Of a DNA stretch of 64,000 bases, positions 17,155-27,101 are shown piece by piece. Made by a program: the position numbers and the translations under genes. The notes under the pieces are model-generated. The model saw nothing but the letters and a program-made list of their open reading frames with translations, did no database searches and was not told the origin of the DNA. The DNA is taken from positions 1 to 64,000 of the forward strand of contig JASIAM010000290.1 in the NCBI GenBank assembly GCA_030041985.1, given 5' to 3'. Positions within the stretch are counted from its first letter, which is position 1. Each line of letters begins with the position of its first letter. Source of the stretch: Bryobacteraceae bacterium. Lineage in GTDB: Bacteria; Acidobacteriota; Terriglobia; Bryobacterales; Bryobacteraceae.

Positions 17155-18000
17155 ATGTTACGGCCTTGCACCGTCTCTATGCGATTATCCCTGGTGTCCT
17201 TTACCGCCCTTCTGGTTGCCGGCTCAGCCGGGGCGGCGTTTCCGTGGGCGGTATGTTATTCGGGCAATACTTTGCCCGCAGAGTTTCACAAATTCCATCT
17301 GGTTGTGCTGGATAGCAACACTCACCCTCCCCTGGATTTGCTGCGGGGGCGTGAGAGGGAGCTGCTGGGTTATCTAAGCCTGGGAGAAATCGAGAGCCAT
17401 CGTTCCTATTTCAAGGCCGCCCAAGCAGAAGGCCTTCTGCTGCGCGAAAACCCGGCCTGGCGCGGCAGCTTTTACGTGGATTTTCGGGATTCGCGGTGGC
17501 AGCGGCAGGTCACCGAGCAGCTCGTTCCCGGCATTCTGGCCTCCGGCTTCAATGGCATTTTTCTCGACACCCTGGACGATGCGGCGGAACTCGAGCGCAC
17601 CGATCCTCAAAAATACCGGGGAATGATCGCGGCTGCCGCCGGTCTCGTTCGCGGTTTGCGGCGGGAATTCCCGCAAACCACCATTATGGTCAACCGCGGA
17701 TACGACCTTTTGCCTCAGATCGCGCCATTCATCGACATCATCCTGGGCGAGTCCGTGTACACCACGTACAACCCCCAGCACAAAGGTTACGTTCGCGTCC
17801 CGGCTCCCGAATATCACGAGCAAGTCCGTTTGATGCGGCAAGCCCTGCGCTGGAACCCCAAGCTGAAGATCTGTTCGCTGGACTATTGGGACCCCTCCGA
17901 TACAAAGGAAATCCGGCACATTTATCAGGTGGAACGGGCCAATGGATTTGCGCCCTACGTGGCCACACCTGAGTTGGATCGAATCGTGCGCGCGCCATGA
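17155..18000 (+). CDS. pelA: Pel polysaccharide hydrolase, stand-alone PelA N-terminal domain (GH114-like)
   Basis: A 281-residue exported TIM-barrel protein matching the endo-alpha-1,4-polygalactosaminidase domain that forms the N-terminal part of PelA. A signal peptide is followed by the barrel: YLSLGEIESHR, FYVDFRDSRWQRQV, GFNGIFLDTLDDA (a conserved Asp) and ILGESVYTTYNP (a candidate catalytic Glu). In Pseudomonas PelA this domain is fused to a deacetylase; here it is a separate gene, the first of the operon. The start is ATG 17155 or ATG 17179, the latter giving a cleaner signal peptide; neither has a strong ribosome binding site. The last codon overlaps the next gene as ATGA. Confidence 0.85.
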   Translation: MLRPCTVSMRLSLVSFTALLVAGSAGAAFPWAVCYSGNTLPAEFHKFHLVVLDSNTHPPLDLLRGRERELLGYLSLGEIESHRSYFKAAQAEGLLLRENPAWRGSFYVDFRDSRWQRQVTEQLVPGILASGFNGIFLDTLDDAAELERTDPQKYRGMIAAAAGLVRGLRREFPQTTIMVNRGYDLLPQIAPFIDIILGESVYTTYNPQHKGYVRVPAPEYHEQVRLMRQALRWNPKLKICSLDYWDPSDTKEIRHIYQVERANGFAPYVATPELDRIVRAP

Positions 18001-20309
18001 AACTGCAACGGCTCGTACTGGTAATGCTCGCGACCCTCTGGTCTACCAGGCCTATCGCCGCCGCAGAGCGGCTGCCCCGGGTAGTCCCTCGGGTGATTCT
18101 GGCAATCTACGACAGCCGGTATCAGAACGATATCAGAGATACCAAGATTCACCGGCTGCTGGAGATGCCTTTGAATCATCTGGGGCTGGTCGTCCGGTAT
18201 CAGGATCTCAACGCCGGACTTCCAACGCTGGAGCAGTTGCAGGATGTGCGCGGCATAGTGACGTGGTTCCAGTCGGATGCCATGCAAAATCCAGTGGGGT
18301 TCCTCGCCTGGGCCGAAGCAGCCATTGATGCCGGTAAGCGTTTCGTTGTCCTCGGCGATCTCAGTGTGACCAGGAACCTCCAGGGTCAGGCAACCCAAAC
18401 CGCGCTTATTAACCGGTTTCTGGCAAAACTGGGGCTTCGCGCCGACGACTGGGTGCCGGTTACTTATAACTTGCGAATCGTCTACAAAGACCCGCGAATG
18501 ATGGATTTCGAGCGCTCGTTGCCAGCCATTCTGCCGTCGTTTGACGCCGTCAAAGTGATCGATCGCAGCGTCCGCGTGCATTTAATGGCGGGGAAGGCCA
18601 ACGACGCGCGAACCGGCAGTGCACTCATAGTCACAGGCCCTCACGGCGGCTACGCGGCGAGCGGCTACACCCATTTCGCAACATACGCTCCTCCAGACGC
18701 AAATTCTCGAACTGCCGAGGTCCACCTGCAGTGGTACTTGAACCCGTTCGAGTTTTTTCGGTTGGCTTTTGCCGCCGATGAGGTTCCGAAGCCGGACACG
18801 ACGACAGTTTCCGGCCGCAGGATCTACTACAGCCATATCGACGGCGATGGCTGGAGGAACTTAACCGAAGTCGCACGTTACCGGGGAGAGCGGATCTCCT
18901 CTGCCGAAGTGATTTTGCGGGAAACCATCAGGCCATTTCCGGATCTGCCGGTTACGGTGGGACCCATCGCCGGCGATCTGGACCCGCACTGGTTCGGAAA
19001 CCAGGAATCGTTGCGCGTTGCCCGCGAGATCCTGTCGATTTCATGGGTTGAGGCGGGCAGTCATACCTACAGCCATCCTCTGGATTGGGAAACTCTCTCG
19101 CTCGAGGCCAAAGATGCCACCGCTAGTCAAAAAGGCCTCCGGAGCTGGTGGGAACAGACCTGGTGGCCGCTGTGGGAAAGAGTCGCCGAGCCGTGGTCGG
19201 ATAAGGACACGAGTGAAGATAAGCCGTCCGATCACCAACCGAAATTTCGCCGCGGCCAATCGCGGCTCCGCAGTTATGACCTCTACCCGTTCGACGTCAA
19301 TCAGGAGATCGGCGGCTCCATTGACTTTATCAATCACCTGTTGCCCGCCGGCAAACGCGTCCAACTGCTGCAATGGTCGGGCACCACGCTCGAATCTCAG
19401 TCGGTCATGGAAGCGACGCGGAGAGCTGGCGTGCGCAACATCAACGGTGGCGATACCCGTTTCGATCCGGAGTTCGACTCTTACGCATGGGTGGCGCCGC
19501 TGGGGCGGCAAGTCGGCCGTTACCGGCAGATTTATAGTTCGGAAAGCAACGAGAATACCTACACGAACCTCTGGAACGAGCGATATTTCGGTTTCCGCTA
19601 CCTGATCCAAACCTTGCGCAACACGGAATCGCCTATCCGCGTAAAACCGTTCAATCTGTACTACCACATGTTCTCTGGTGAAAAGGATCCCGGTCTTCAG
19701 GCAGTTCTCGGCAATCTGGCCTATGCGCGGTCCCAGGAACTGGCTCCCATCACGGCTAGTCAATACGCGGCCATTGCCGATGGCTTCTTTTCGGCGACTT
19801 TCACCGAGATCGCGAATCATCGCTGGCGTGTCGAGAATCGCGATGGCCTGAACACCGTACGTTTCGACCATGCCGAAAAGCAAGCGGTGGACTGGGCAAA
19901 CTCGCGGGATGTGATCGGGCAACGGCACTATCAAGGCAGTCTCTACGTGGCGCTCGACCCGGCCGGCGAGGCGCCTATCGTGGCCCTCCGAGATACGAAC
20001 GTCAGCGTCCCAAAGAGCGGGGACAGAGCCTATTTGATCCAGAGCCGCTGGCTGATATCTCATCTCCAAATTGATGCCGGCGGATTCTCATTCACCGCCC
20101 ATGGATTCGGACCGGGAGAAATGGAGTGGCACGCCCGGCCCGCAGCCCGGTACACCATTGAAGTCTCTTGCCGCAATGTTCCACCTCGCCAAATCGAGGT
20201 CGCTGCCGGCCTCGACGGGACACTGCGATTCACCCTACCCGATGGACAACCCGCGGGGGCCCCGATCCCCGAGGAGGTCACCGTGAAAGAGACGGTGAAC
20301 AAACTATGA
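17997..20309 (+). CDS. pelA: Pel polysaccharide deacetylase, stand-alone PelA C-terminal part
   Basis: A 770-residue exported protein corresponding to the rest of PelA. After a signal peptide (residues 1-23) comes a Rossmann-like region (about 30-260), then the polysaccharide deacetylase domain. Its metal and catalytic residues are visible in HIDGDGW (Asp) and GSHTYSHP (the HxxxH pair), matching the PelA deacetylase motifs. A C-terminal beta-rich domain follows. The enzyme partially deacetylates the GalNAc-rich polymer in the periplasm, giving the cationic Pel that is exported. The ATGA overlaps at both ends tie it to the hydrolase gene and to pelB. Confidence 0.85.
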   Translation: MKLQRLVLVMLATLWSTRPIAAAERLPRVVPRVILAIYDSRYQNDIRDTKIHRLLEMPLNHLGLVVRYQDLNAGLPTLEQLQDVRGIVTWFQSDAMQNPVGFLAWAEAAIDAGKRFVVLGDLSVTRNLQGQATQTALINRFLAKLGLRADDWVPVTYNLRIVYKDPRMMDFERSLPAILPSFDAVKVIDRSVRVHLMAGKANDARTGSALIVTGPHGGYAASGYTHFATYAPPDANSRTAEVHLQWYLNPFEFFRLAFAADEVPKPDTTTVSGRRIYYSHIDGDGWRNLTEVARYRGERISSAEVILRETIRPFPDLPVTVGPIAGDLDPHWFGNQESLRVAREILSISWVEAGSHTYSHPLDWETLSLEAKDATASQKGLRSWWEQTWWPLWERVAEPWSDKDTSEDKPSDHQPKFRRGQSRLRSYDLYPFDVNQEIGGSIDFINHLLPAGKRVQLLQWSGTTLESQSVMEATRRAGVRNINGGDTRFDPEFDSYAWVAPLGRQVGRYRQIYSSESNENTYTNLWNERYFGFRYLIQTLRNTESPIRVKPFNLYYHMFSGEKDPGLQAVLGNLAYARSQELAPITASQYAAIADGFFSATFTEIANHRWRVENRDGLNTVRFDHAEKQAVDWANSRDVIGQRHYQGSLYVALDPAGEAPIVALRDTNVSVPKSGDRAYLIQSRWLISHLQIDAGGFSFTAHGFGPGEMEWHARPAARYTIEVSCRNVPPRQIEVAAGLDGTLRFTLPDGQPAGAPIPEEVTVKETVNKL

Positions 20310-23300
20310 AGCGGCTTCACTACGCGGTGTTCCTCTGCCTGCTGACCCTCGGTTTCGGTGCAAGCCTGCTGCTCGTGCCCGGCCGCGATGAACTGGGCCT
20401 GCTGTATTTCAAAGCCCGCAAGAATAACGAGGCACAGTCCATCCTCGAGCAACGGCTTCGGGCCGGTGAGCACTCTATCGACATAGTCATCCCACTCGCC
20501 GACCTGTATATCCAGTCCGGCGACGTGGACCGCGCCTTGGCACTGCTCAGACGCTTTCCGGCCCGGCCCGGCCAACGCATTGCCTTAGCCGAAAGAATCG
20601 GACAATTCGAACGGTACGGACAGCTTACCCGCGAATACCTGCATACCTTGGAACAGATCAACCGCATGAAAAGGTCCGCGGAAACCTTGCGTGAGTTAGC
20701 AGGCTTTTACCGGTACTTCAACGAGGTGGGGCCGCTCGCAGCAACATTAGAGGAATTGAACCGGCATTACTCTGCCACTCCCGGCGAGCTGATGGAACTG
20801 GCGAATCTCGAAGCGATCGGCGGACAATTTGCCCGGGCCGCATCCACACTGGAACTGTTGGAAAAGCGCTATCCCAAGGCAATCACGGGTGACACCGTGG
20901 AGTTTCTGATCAGTGTGTTGCTCGATGCCGGGGAAGGCGGCCGGGCATTAGAGCGAGCTACCCGGTGGCTTGGTCAGCACTCCACACCCAACGAAGCAGT
21001 CCGGCTCGCGGGCCTGTTGGATTCGCGCGGCAAACCCGCTCTCGGTTTGCGGCTCCTGGAGCCATTGGCCGCAATCACCGACTCCAACCCTTTACTGCTT
21101 TCGGAGTGGGTCCATCTGCAGATTGCTACGGGAGCTTCCGATACCGTTTTTGAGCACCTGAACGGCTTGCGGGCCGCGAAGCGGCTTCCTGAGGAGATGA
21201 CGGAGACCTTTTTCGAATTGGCATTCGCCCGCCACGATACGGAGTTGGCGATCCGGGCAGCAGAAGAACGAGGTTTTGCGCGGCTACCGGGCTGGCTGCT
21301 GACGAATCTGGCGGAAGCCGCTATGGCGGAAAAGCGCGAGGACCTGGTGCGGCAACTGGGCGCCAGTCTGAAGCCGGATTTTCTACGAACCAAGCCGCTT
21401 CTGGCGGCCAGGCTCGCGATGGCACGCGGAGATCATGCCGATGCCGAAAACTGGCTGCGGCAGGCTGCGGCCGATCCCCGCCTTCCCGATGGCGACCGTC
21501 TCGCGCTTGCGGAAAATTATCTACAAGCCGGCCATCAGGGCGATGCACTCGATCAGGTCTCGCAGGTGCGCCTGGAAAACCTCCCAGCGGACGGGGTGAT
21601 GGAGGCGGCGCGCATTTATCAGAACCTCGGGAAGGCCAGCGAAGCCGTCGGGCGCTTTGTATCGTTTCGGGCGCGCGGCACAGAGGCTGCCGCCGCATGG
21701 GCATTGCTCGCGGCAAGTTCGGGGCGCGGCCGCGAGGCCGCGACATGGCTTGACTCGTTGTCCGGACCAGTAGTTTCCGAGGGCCTTCTCAAGGAGCTGT
21801 ATTACGCGGCAAGCGATCACAAGGACGCTCAGCTTGCGCTGGTATGCGCCCAGCGGCTATATCAGCAGCACCCGGCCGATCCCAATCGCCTGCTCCTCGC
21901 AACGGCCTTAACCGATTCCGGCAAACCGGGGGAGGCTCTGCCGCATTTGCGAGCCTTGCTTGCGCGGCCGGTACAAACGGGTGTGCCACAGGCCACATTG
22001 GAGGAAACCTATACCACTGCGCTGCGCGCCGCCGCAAGGAAGTCCGGGCCGGCGACGACGCCTCAGCTCCGCGCTGAGCTTCGCGAGTTTTGGACCGCGA
22101 AATTGAAGCATCCGGGCGTCGACGAAAAGCAACGGCTTGATTTGATCTACGGCCTTTTGGAGATTCAGGCTTGGAACGAGGCTCTCCCGCCGCTGGCAGA
22201 TTTGGCGCGCAAGCGCCCCGAGCTGACGCCACTGTACATCGAAAGCGCTGCCGAAGCCGGGCGCAAGCAGGAAGCGGTCACCTTTCTCAAGGCGCAACTT
22301 GACCGGCCCGATCTCACGGCTGCCAATCGCGAGGCGTTTCTGTACGCCCTGATGGAACACGGCGGTTACGAAGTATCCTTGCCGTACATCCGCCAGTTGG
22401 CTTGGGCTTCTGTAGGCCCGTGGGTCGCGGCCTACGAAGACGCTCTTCGGAAACTCAACCGAACCTCCGAGCTGGCTGCATCTTGGAAACACCGCGCGGC
22501 ACTGCCGGGCGCATCGGTCGAAGAGAGACGATCGCTCGCCTTCAACCTGATCGAGACCGGCCGCAAGGAATGGGCTTTGGCGATTTTTCGAGATTTGGCC
22601 CAAACTGCCAAACCCGACTCTACAGATGTTGCCAACCTGCTGTTTTTGTGGGGGCCCAAACCGGGAGCCGATGCGGTCGCGTGGCTGGAACAGCGCGCCC
22701 GGGAGTCCACCGGCTCGGAGCGCGCCGCTTGGTGGAGTCACCTGTTGGAACTGGGCGCCGCGGATCGTGTGGCCGCCATGGCACAAGGTAATCTGCCGCC
22801 TTCCGGGCAGGGCGGCGTACTCCTTGGGGCCTACCTTCGTGCCCTGATCCAGCTTGGCCAAAGCCGGCCTTTTGCAGACGCAATCGCGCGTGAGATGCCC
22901 GCTCTGCAGGATTCGGATAAGGCCCGCGAATTGGCTCGCTTGGCCCGCGATTCCGGTATCGATCGAGCCGCCGAATATGCCTACTCTCGCCTGTGGACAC
23001 TCGAGCCGCAGGACCCCGAAGCCCTCCACTGGCTGGGAACCTACGCATTCTCCCGCGCCAATTACTCCACAGCGGAAGAGCGATTGCGGGTGTTGCTCAG
23101 CGTGACCGAAGGCGCTTACGACGACAATTTTTATTACGCTGAAATCTTGTGGCGCAAAGGCGATCGCTCCGCCGCGCGCATCTACTACGCCCGCGCTTTG
23201 CGGGCCATCGAGCGTATTCCCGACGCACCGCCCGGCGCTCTCGCGGAGCATGCCCAAGCGCTGGCGCGTTGCGGGTTTATCGAGCGATCCCTAAAGGAAT

Positions 23301-24565
23301 TCCGTGCCTTGCTTGCCGCCTGGCCCGACAAGCAAAATCTGAGGGCTGATTTCGTGGCCCTGCTGCTCGAAAACGAGCGGTATGGCGAAGCGCGGAGCGT
23401 GCTGAACGCCGCTGGCAGCGCGGATGGGAGCCGCCTGACCGAATTGCGCGCTCAATTGTTGGCCGACACGGCTCAAAAGAAGGAAGCACTAGATTTGCTT
23501 TCGGACTTCACGGATGCTCATCCCGATGCTGCGAGCGCCTTATCCAGCCTGGCGCTCCTCGATGAAGGCGTAACGCGCAACCGCCAGGCGCAGGCGCTAC
23601 TGGCTCAGGCAGCGGCTCTCGAGCCGCTGAACGAAGATTTCCACAAAGCGCTCCAGGACCTCGAGCAGGAGCAAGCGCCGCAGGCCGATACCGGCGTCAC
23701 GCGCCGCACTATCCAAGGCCAGCAGAGCGAAGATTTGATGCGCGTGATCGGCAATGAAGTTCTCGGCGGCGCTTTTCATCTGCACCTGGAGTATGACCAG
23801 GATGCCGTTTCGGTGAACAGTGTTACCACGCCGAATAGAGTCGTAGGACCGTTCCGCGGAGTGCTACATCAGGGCGAAGCTAGCGTTCAATACGAAACCG
23901 AAAACGGACTGCGCGTGGAAGGCGATGCTTACGCGAGCGATGCCGGACCAGGAGCCGGAGCTGCAGTCGTGGTCCCTGATTCGCAGGGAACGACCACCGT
24001 GCGCCTGGATCTGAACCGCCCCTATTGGGAATTTGCCCAGTCGCTGGCCGATGGCGGCACCCGCAGCCGCGTCGAGGTCACCCGTGAGACGGTTCTCAGC
24101 CCCCGATTATCCGCCAGCTTGACGGCTGCGCTAAACCGTTACAGTCTGCGACAGGTTTCCGATGCCGCGTCCAGTGCGGCGGCTCAGGGTCGTGTCACCT
24201 ACCGCCTTCTGCCGCATCCGCAACTGAGCCTTGAGTACAACCTCGATGCCGAATACAAGCTATCAGTAGCCACGCTCCCTGCCGTGAATGGACCCCAATT
24301 CCACCCTCTGCCCCTGCTGAACCGCGAAGTCCATTCCGCGGGCGTGATGATAGCCGGGCAACCCGTGCGCCATCTGCAGGCCACCGTGGCAGCCGGATAC
24401 GCCGTCGATCGCCTGGGCGGGCGCGCTCCCTTCGTGAGCGCGAATCTCAACTACAAGGACTGTGGCCGGTTCGGCGCCGGAATCGATTTCGACCGCAGAC
24501 TCTATTTCCTCAACACCGCCCAAACGGTAACTACCTTCGGAGGCCACTTTTCATTCCGTTTTTGA
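20306..24565 (+). CDS. pelB: Pel export protein PelB, TPR scaffold plus outer-membrane barrel
   Basis: A 1419-residue protein with an N-terminal membrane anchor (about residues 5-22), a very long run of TPR-like helical repeats (about 30-1110), and a C-terminal beta-barrel (about 1150-1419) ending in phenylalanine (HFSFRF), the usual outer-membrane insertion signal. This matches PelB, which holds the PelA deacetylase in the periplasm and forms the outer-membrane export pore. The ATG at 20306 is chosen because it overlaps the preceding stop (ATGA) and precedes the membrane anchor; an upstream in-frame start at 20168 lies inside the deacetylase gene. There is no pelC gene after it: pelD starts 9 bases later. 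Confidence 0.88.
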   Translation: MKRLHYAVFLCLLTLGFGASLLLVPGRDELGLLYFKARKNNEAQSILEQRLRAGEHSIDIVIPLADLYIQSGDVDRALALLRRFPARPGQRIALAERIGQFERYGQLTREYLHTLEQINRMKRSAETLRELAGFYRYFNEVGPLAATLEELNRHYSATPGELMELANLEAIGGQFARAASTLELLEKRYPKAITGDTVEFLISVLLDAGEGGRALERATRWLGQHSTPNEAVRLAGLLDSRGKPALGLRLLEPLAAITDSNPLLLSEWVHLQIATGASDTVFEHLNGLRAAKRLPEEMTETFFELAFARHDTELAIRAAEERGFARLPGWLLTNLAEAAMAEKREDLVRQLGASLKPDFLRTKPLLAARLAMARGDHADAENWLRQAAADPRLPDGDRLALAENYLQAGHQGDALDQVSQVRLENLPADGVMEAARIYQNLGKASEAVGRFVSFRARGTEAAAAWALLAASSGRGREAATWLDSLSGPVVSEGLLKELYYAASDHKDAQLALVCAQRLYQQHPADPNRLLLATALTDSGKPGEALPHLRALLARPVQTGVPQATLEETYTTALRAAARKSGPATTPQLRAELREFWTAKLKHPGVDEKQRLDLIYGLLEIQAWNEALPPLADLARKRPELTPLYIESAAEAGRKQEAVTFLKAQLDRPDLTAANREAFLYALMEHGGYEVSLPYIRQLAWASVGPWVAAYEDALRKLNRTSELAASWKHRAALPGASVEERRSLAFNLIETGRKEWALAIFRDLAQTAKPDSTDVANLLFLWGPKPGADAVAWLEQRARESTGSERAAWWSHLLELGAADRVAAMAQGNLPPSGQGGVLLGAYLRALIQLGQSRPFADAIAREMPALQDSDKARELARLARDSGIDRAAEYAYSRLWTLEPQDPEALHWLGTYAFSRANYSTAEERLRVLLSVTEGAYDDNFYYAEILWRKGDRSAARIYYARALRAIERIPDAPPGALAEHAQALARCGFIERSLKEFRALLAAWPDKQNLRADFVALLLENERYGEARSVLNAAGSADGSRLTELRAQLLADTAQKKEALDLLSDFTDAHPDAASALSSLALLDEGVTRNRQAQALLAQAAALEPLNEDFHKALQDLEQEQAPQADTGVTRRTIQGQQSEDLMRVIGNEVLGGAFHLHLEYDQDAVSVNSVTTPNRVVGPFRGVLHQGEASVQYETENGLRVEGDAYASDAGPGAGAAVVVPDSQGTTTVRLDLNRPYWEFAQSLADGGTRSRVEVTRETVLSPRLSASLTAALNRYSLRQVSDAASSAAAQGRVTYRLLPHPQLSLEYNLDAEYKLSVATLPAVNGPQFHPLPLLNREVHSAGVMIAGQPVRHLQATVAAGYAVDRLGGRAPFVSANLNYKDCGRFGAGIDFDRRLYFLNTAQTVTTFGGHFSFRF

Positions 24566-24574
24566 GAGCTCGTT

Positions 24575-26014
24575 ATGAACACACCTGAACCCAAACCCGC
24601 CTCCCGCAGCCTGCTCCGCGGCAGCATTTTCGGCCTGCGTTATACGGCGCTATTCGAAATCGGCCTGTTGCTTGGCTTAACACTGGCGGTGGACCGGTTA
24701 TTTTTCGACGGCACGCGCTTTCGTTCACTCGCGCTACACCCGTTTTGGATTCCCGTGCTGCTGCTGAGCGCTCAATATGGGACCAATACCGGATTGCTCG
24801 CGGCGATCGCCTCAACGATCGCGCTGTTGGCCGGAAATCTTCCGCCGCAGGGCCTTCTGGAGGATCGCTTTACCTGGCTCTTCGAAACTACTCGTGTGCC
24901 GATGCTGTGGTTTCTCGCAAGTGTCGTGCTGGGGGAACTCCGTACCCGCCAGCTTCGGGAGGCGGATAAGATCCGTGGCGATCTCGGCGAAGCATGCCGG
25001 CGCGAAAACGTCCTGGTGGACGCTTATAAGCGCCTGGAAACAGCCAAGGAAGCCTTGGAAACCCGCGTGGCGGGGCAATTGCGAACGGCCCTGGCGCTAT
25101 ACGAAGCGGCGAGAGGAATCGAGAAGCTCGAACCCTCCGAAGTGCTCCTGGGAGTGTCCACTCTGGTGCGCTCCGTGATGAATCCCGAGCGGTTTTCGCT
25201 CTACCTGCTGCAGAACGGCGCCCTGGAACTGGTCCTCGCAGAGGGCGGGACGCCCGAGGATGTTCTTCCCCGGTTCTACTATCCGGAAACGCGGCTTTTT
25301 CAGGAAACGATTGGCCGCCAGCGGATCTTGTCGGTTGCGAACCCCGAAGATGAGGACGTGCTCGCGGGGGTTGGCATGATTGCGGCGCCGCTGGTCGCAA
25401 CGGCTTCGGGACGGATTGTGGGCATGCTGAAGATCGAGAAGTTGGGATTCCTCGATTTGAATTTCAGCAACGTGCAGACATTTCAGGTGCTGTGCCGATG
25501 GATCGGGGCGGCTTATGAAAATGCGCTTCGCTATCAGGCGGCGCGTGCTGATGCCGTCGTGAATTCCGAAACCGAGCTGTTCGCTTATGGTTTCCTGGCG
25601 CGCCAATTGGCCATGCTCGAGTTGCTGGCCAGACGCATCGGATTCGACGTGACCATGATCGTGATGCGGCTGGAAAACCCCGAGGATTTGACGGCGGAGC
25701 AGCAAGCCCGCGTCCCGGTGGCGCTCAGCCGCACCGTCAAAATAGTCCTGCGGCGCAGTGATCTGGCCTTCGACTATCGCCGCACCGGCCAGGAGTTCGC
25801 ACTGGTGCTGCCCGCGACGCGCGTGGAAGGTGCCAGGATCGTGATCGGAAAACTCGAAGAGGCCCTTGGCGAAGAGCTCAAAACTGAAGCACCGCAAGCG
25901 CGATTCTCGTTCGGTGCACAGGCGATTCACGATACCAGGGACAACTCAGGCGAGGCGCTCGAGTCCGGTCCCTCCGCGCAAGAGTTACCCAGTGGCGAGT
26001 TGCAACATGTCTGA
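24575..26014 (+). CDS. pelD: PelD, c-di-GMP receptor of Pel synthesis
   Basis: A 479-residue inner-membrane protein with four transmembrane helices (about residues 20-125), a short coiled-coil (about 130-165), a GAF domain (about 175-325) and a degenerate GGDEF domain (about 335-455) without a GGDEF motif. The inhibitory-site motif RxxD is kept as R393-R394-S395-D396, equivalent to the RxxD that binds cyclic di-GMP in Pseudomonas PelD. R416 or R421 could supply the second arginine. Binding the second messenger is known to switch on polymerisation by PelDEFG, so this gene predicts post-translational control by c-di-GMP here. Its end overlaps pelE by 8 bases. Confidence 0.88.
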   Translation: MNTPEPKPASRSLLRGSIFGLRYTALFEIGLLLGLTLAVDRLFFDGTRFRSLALHPFWIPVLLLSAQYGTNTGLLAAIASTIALLAGNLPPQGLLEDRFTWLFETTRVPMLWFLASVVLGELRTRQLREADKIRGDLGEACRRENVLVDAYKRLETAKEALETRVAGQLRTALALYEAARGIEKLEPSEVLLGVSTLVRSVMNPERFSLYLLQNGALELVLAEGGTPEDVLPRFYYPETRLFQETIGRQRILSVANPEDEDVLAGVGMIAAPLVATASGRIVGMLKIEKLGFLDLNFSNVQTFQVLCRWIGAAYENALRYQAARADAVVNSETELFAYGFLARQLAMLELLARRIGFDVTMIVMRLENPEDLTAEQQARVPVALSRTVKIVLRRSDLAFDYRRTGQEFALVLPATRVEGARIVIGKLEEALGEELKTEAPQARFSFGAQAIHDTRDNSGEALESGPSAQELPSGELQHV

Positions 26015-27101
26015 AGGACGGGTTTTTGCCAATGCCGCTAAAGTAGCAGCGGTCACCGCGGCGTCTGCGGCCCTGGAATGTTCCCTTGCGTATCTGTGGC
26101 TCACAGCACAAGTGCATACGCCAGTTGCCATCGCGGCTCATAGCTTGGTAGTCGCAGCCATCGCGCTGGCGACACGGTGCCCGCGAGCATTGTGGCCGGT
26201 CCCCTTAGCGAAGGCCTCTCAGGACATTCGACTGCCAATCCTGGTGACGGTCAGCACGGCGGCGCTCGGCCCGATCGGCGCCCTGGGGAGCTTGTTCACA
26301 CTGCTTCTGGCGCGGCAATACATGCGCCGCGCCTTACCGTTCGAAGAATGGTACCGCTCGTTATTTCCGGATACGCAGGATACCGAAAACCGCAAAGTGG
26401 TCGATCAGATCGCCGCGGCCGACGGGAGAGAAACTGACGCCGTAACCGCCTTCTCAGATGTGCTTTCGTTTGGCAGTTTGCAGCAGAAGCAGGACTTGAT
26501 CGCGCTGGTTAGCAGCCAGTTCCGCCCCGCATTCGGTCCGGTTCTGAAACGTGCCTTGCATGATGATCACAGCGCCATCCGGGTGCAAGCCGCTACCGCC
26601 ATGAGCAAGCTGGAAAACACCATCCTCCAACGAACCATGGAGTTGACTCGCCAGGTTCGCGCCAATCCAGGGGATACGGAAGCGCTGCGGGCTCTCGCCC
26701 AACATTACGACGGTTGCCTTTTCTGCGGCATCCTCGATACACGGCGCGAAGAGGATTTTCTCACCGAGGCATTGGCCGTCTATCGGGAATGCCTCGCCCG
26801 CGAGCCTGGCGATCTTTCCACCAGGCTTGCCGCGGGGCGCCTGCTCTTGCGCAGTAAACGCTTCCGCGAAGCCGCCGAGTGTTTTCAACAAGCCGCTGCT
26901 CCGGATTCGGAAAAACCCCAGGCGGCGCTGTGGTACATGGAAAGCCTCTTCCAATTAGGCCGATTTGCGGAAATCCGCCGCCTGGCCCGCGACTGGGAGT
27001 CCCGGCACGCATCGTCCGCCGAGTATCCTCCCGAAGCCCTGCAAGCGGTACGGCTGTGGGCGGGGGTTCGTGCGGCGGATGCCCCCGCGGAGGCATCATG
27101 A
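26007..27101 (+). CDS. pelE: PelE, membrane TPR protein of the Pel synthase
   Basis: A 364-residue protein with two or three hydrophobic N-terminal segments (about residues 8-100) and a cytosolic TPR domain (about 200-340; repeats such as EALAVYRECLAREPGDLSTRLAAG). This is the layout of PelE, which with PelD, PelF and PelG forms the inner-membrane synthase complex. The ATG at 26007 overlaps the pelD stop; the longer opening from 25866 is inside pelD. A HEAT-like stretch (HDDHSAIRVQAATAMSKL) lies before the TPRs. The stop overlaps the pelF start as ATGA. Confidence 0.82.
   Translation: MSEGRVFANAAKVAAVTAASAALECSLAYLWLTAQVHTPVAIAAHSLVVAAIALATRCPRALWPVPLAKASQDIRLPILVTVSTAALGPIGALGSLFTLLLARQYMRRALPFEEWYRSLFPDTQDTENRKVVDQIAAADGRETDAVTAFSDVLSFGSLQQKQDLIALVSSQFRPAFGPVLKRALHDDHSAIRVQAATAMSKLENTILQRTMELTRQVRANPGDTEALRALAQHYDGCLFCGILDTRREEDFLTEALAVYRECLAREPGDLSTRLAAGRLLLRSKRFREAAECFQQAAAPDSEKPQAALWYMESLFQLGRFAEIRRLARDWESRHASSAEYPPEALQAVRLWAGVRAADAPAEAS

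Noticed and set aside
24565-24575. A hidden pelC gene between pelB and pelD
   Set aside because: Only 9 bases separate the two genes, and no lipoprotein box or additional frame is available.
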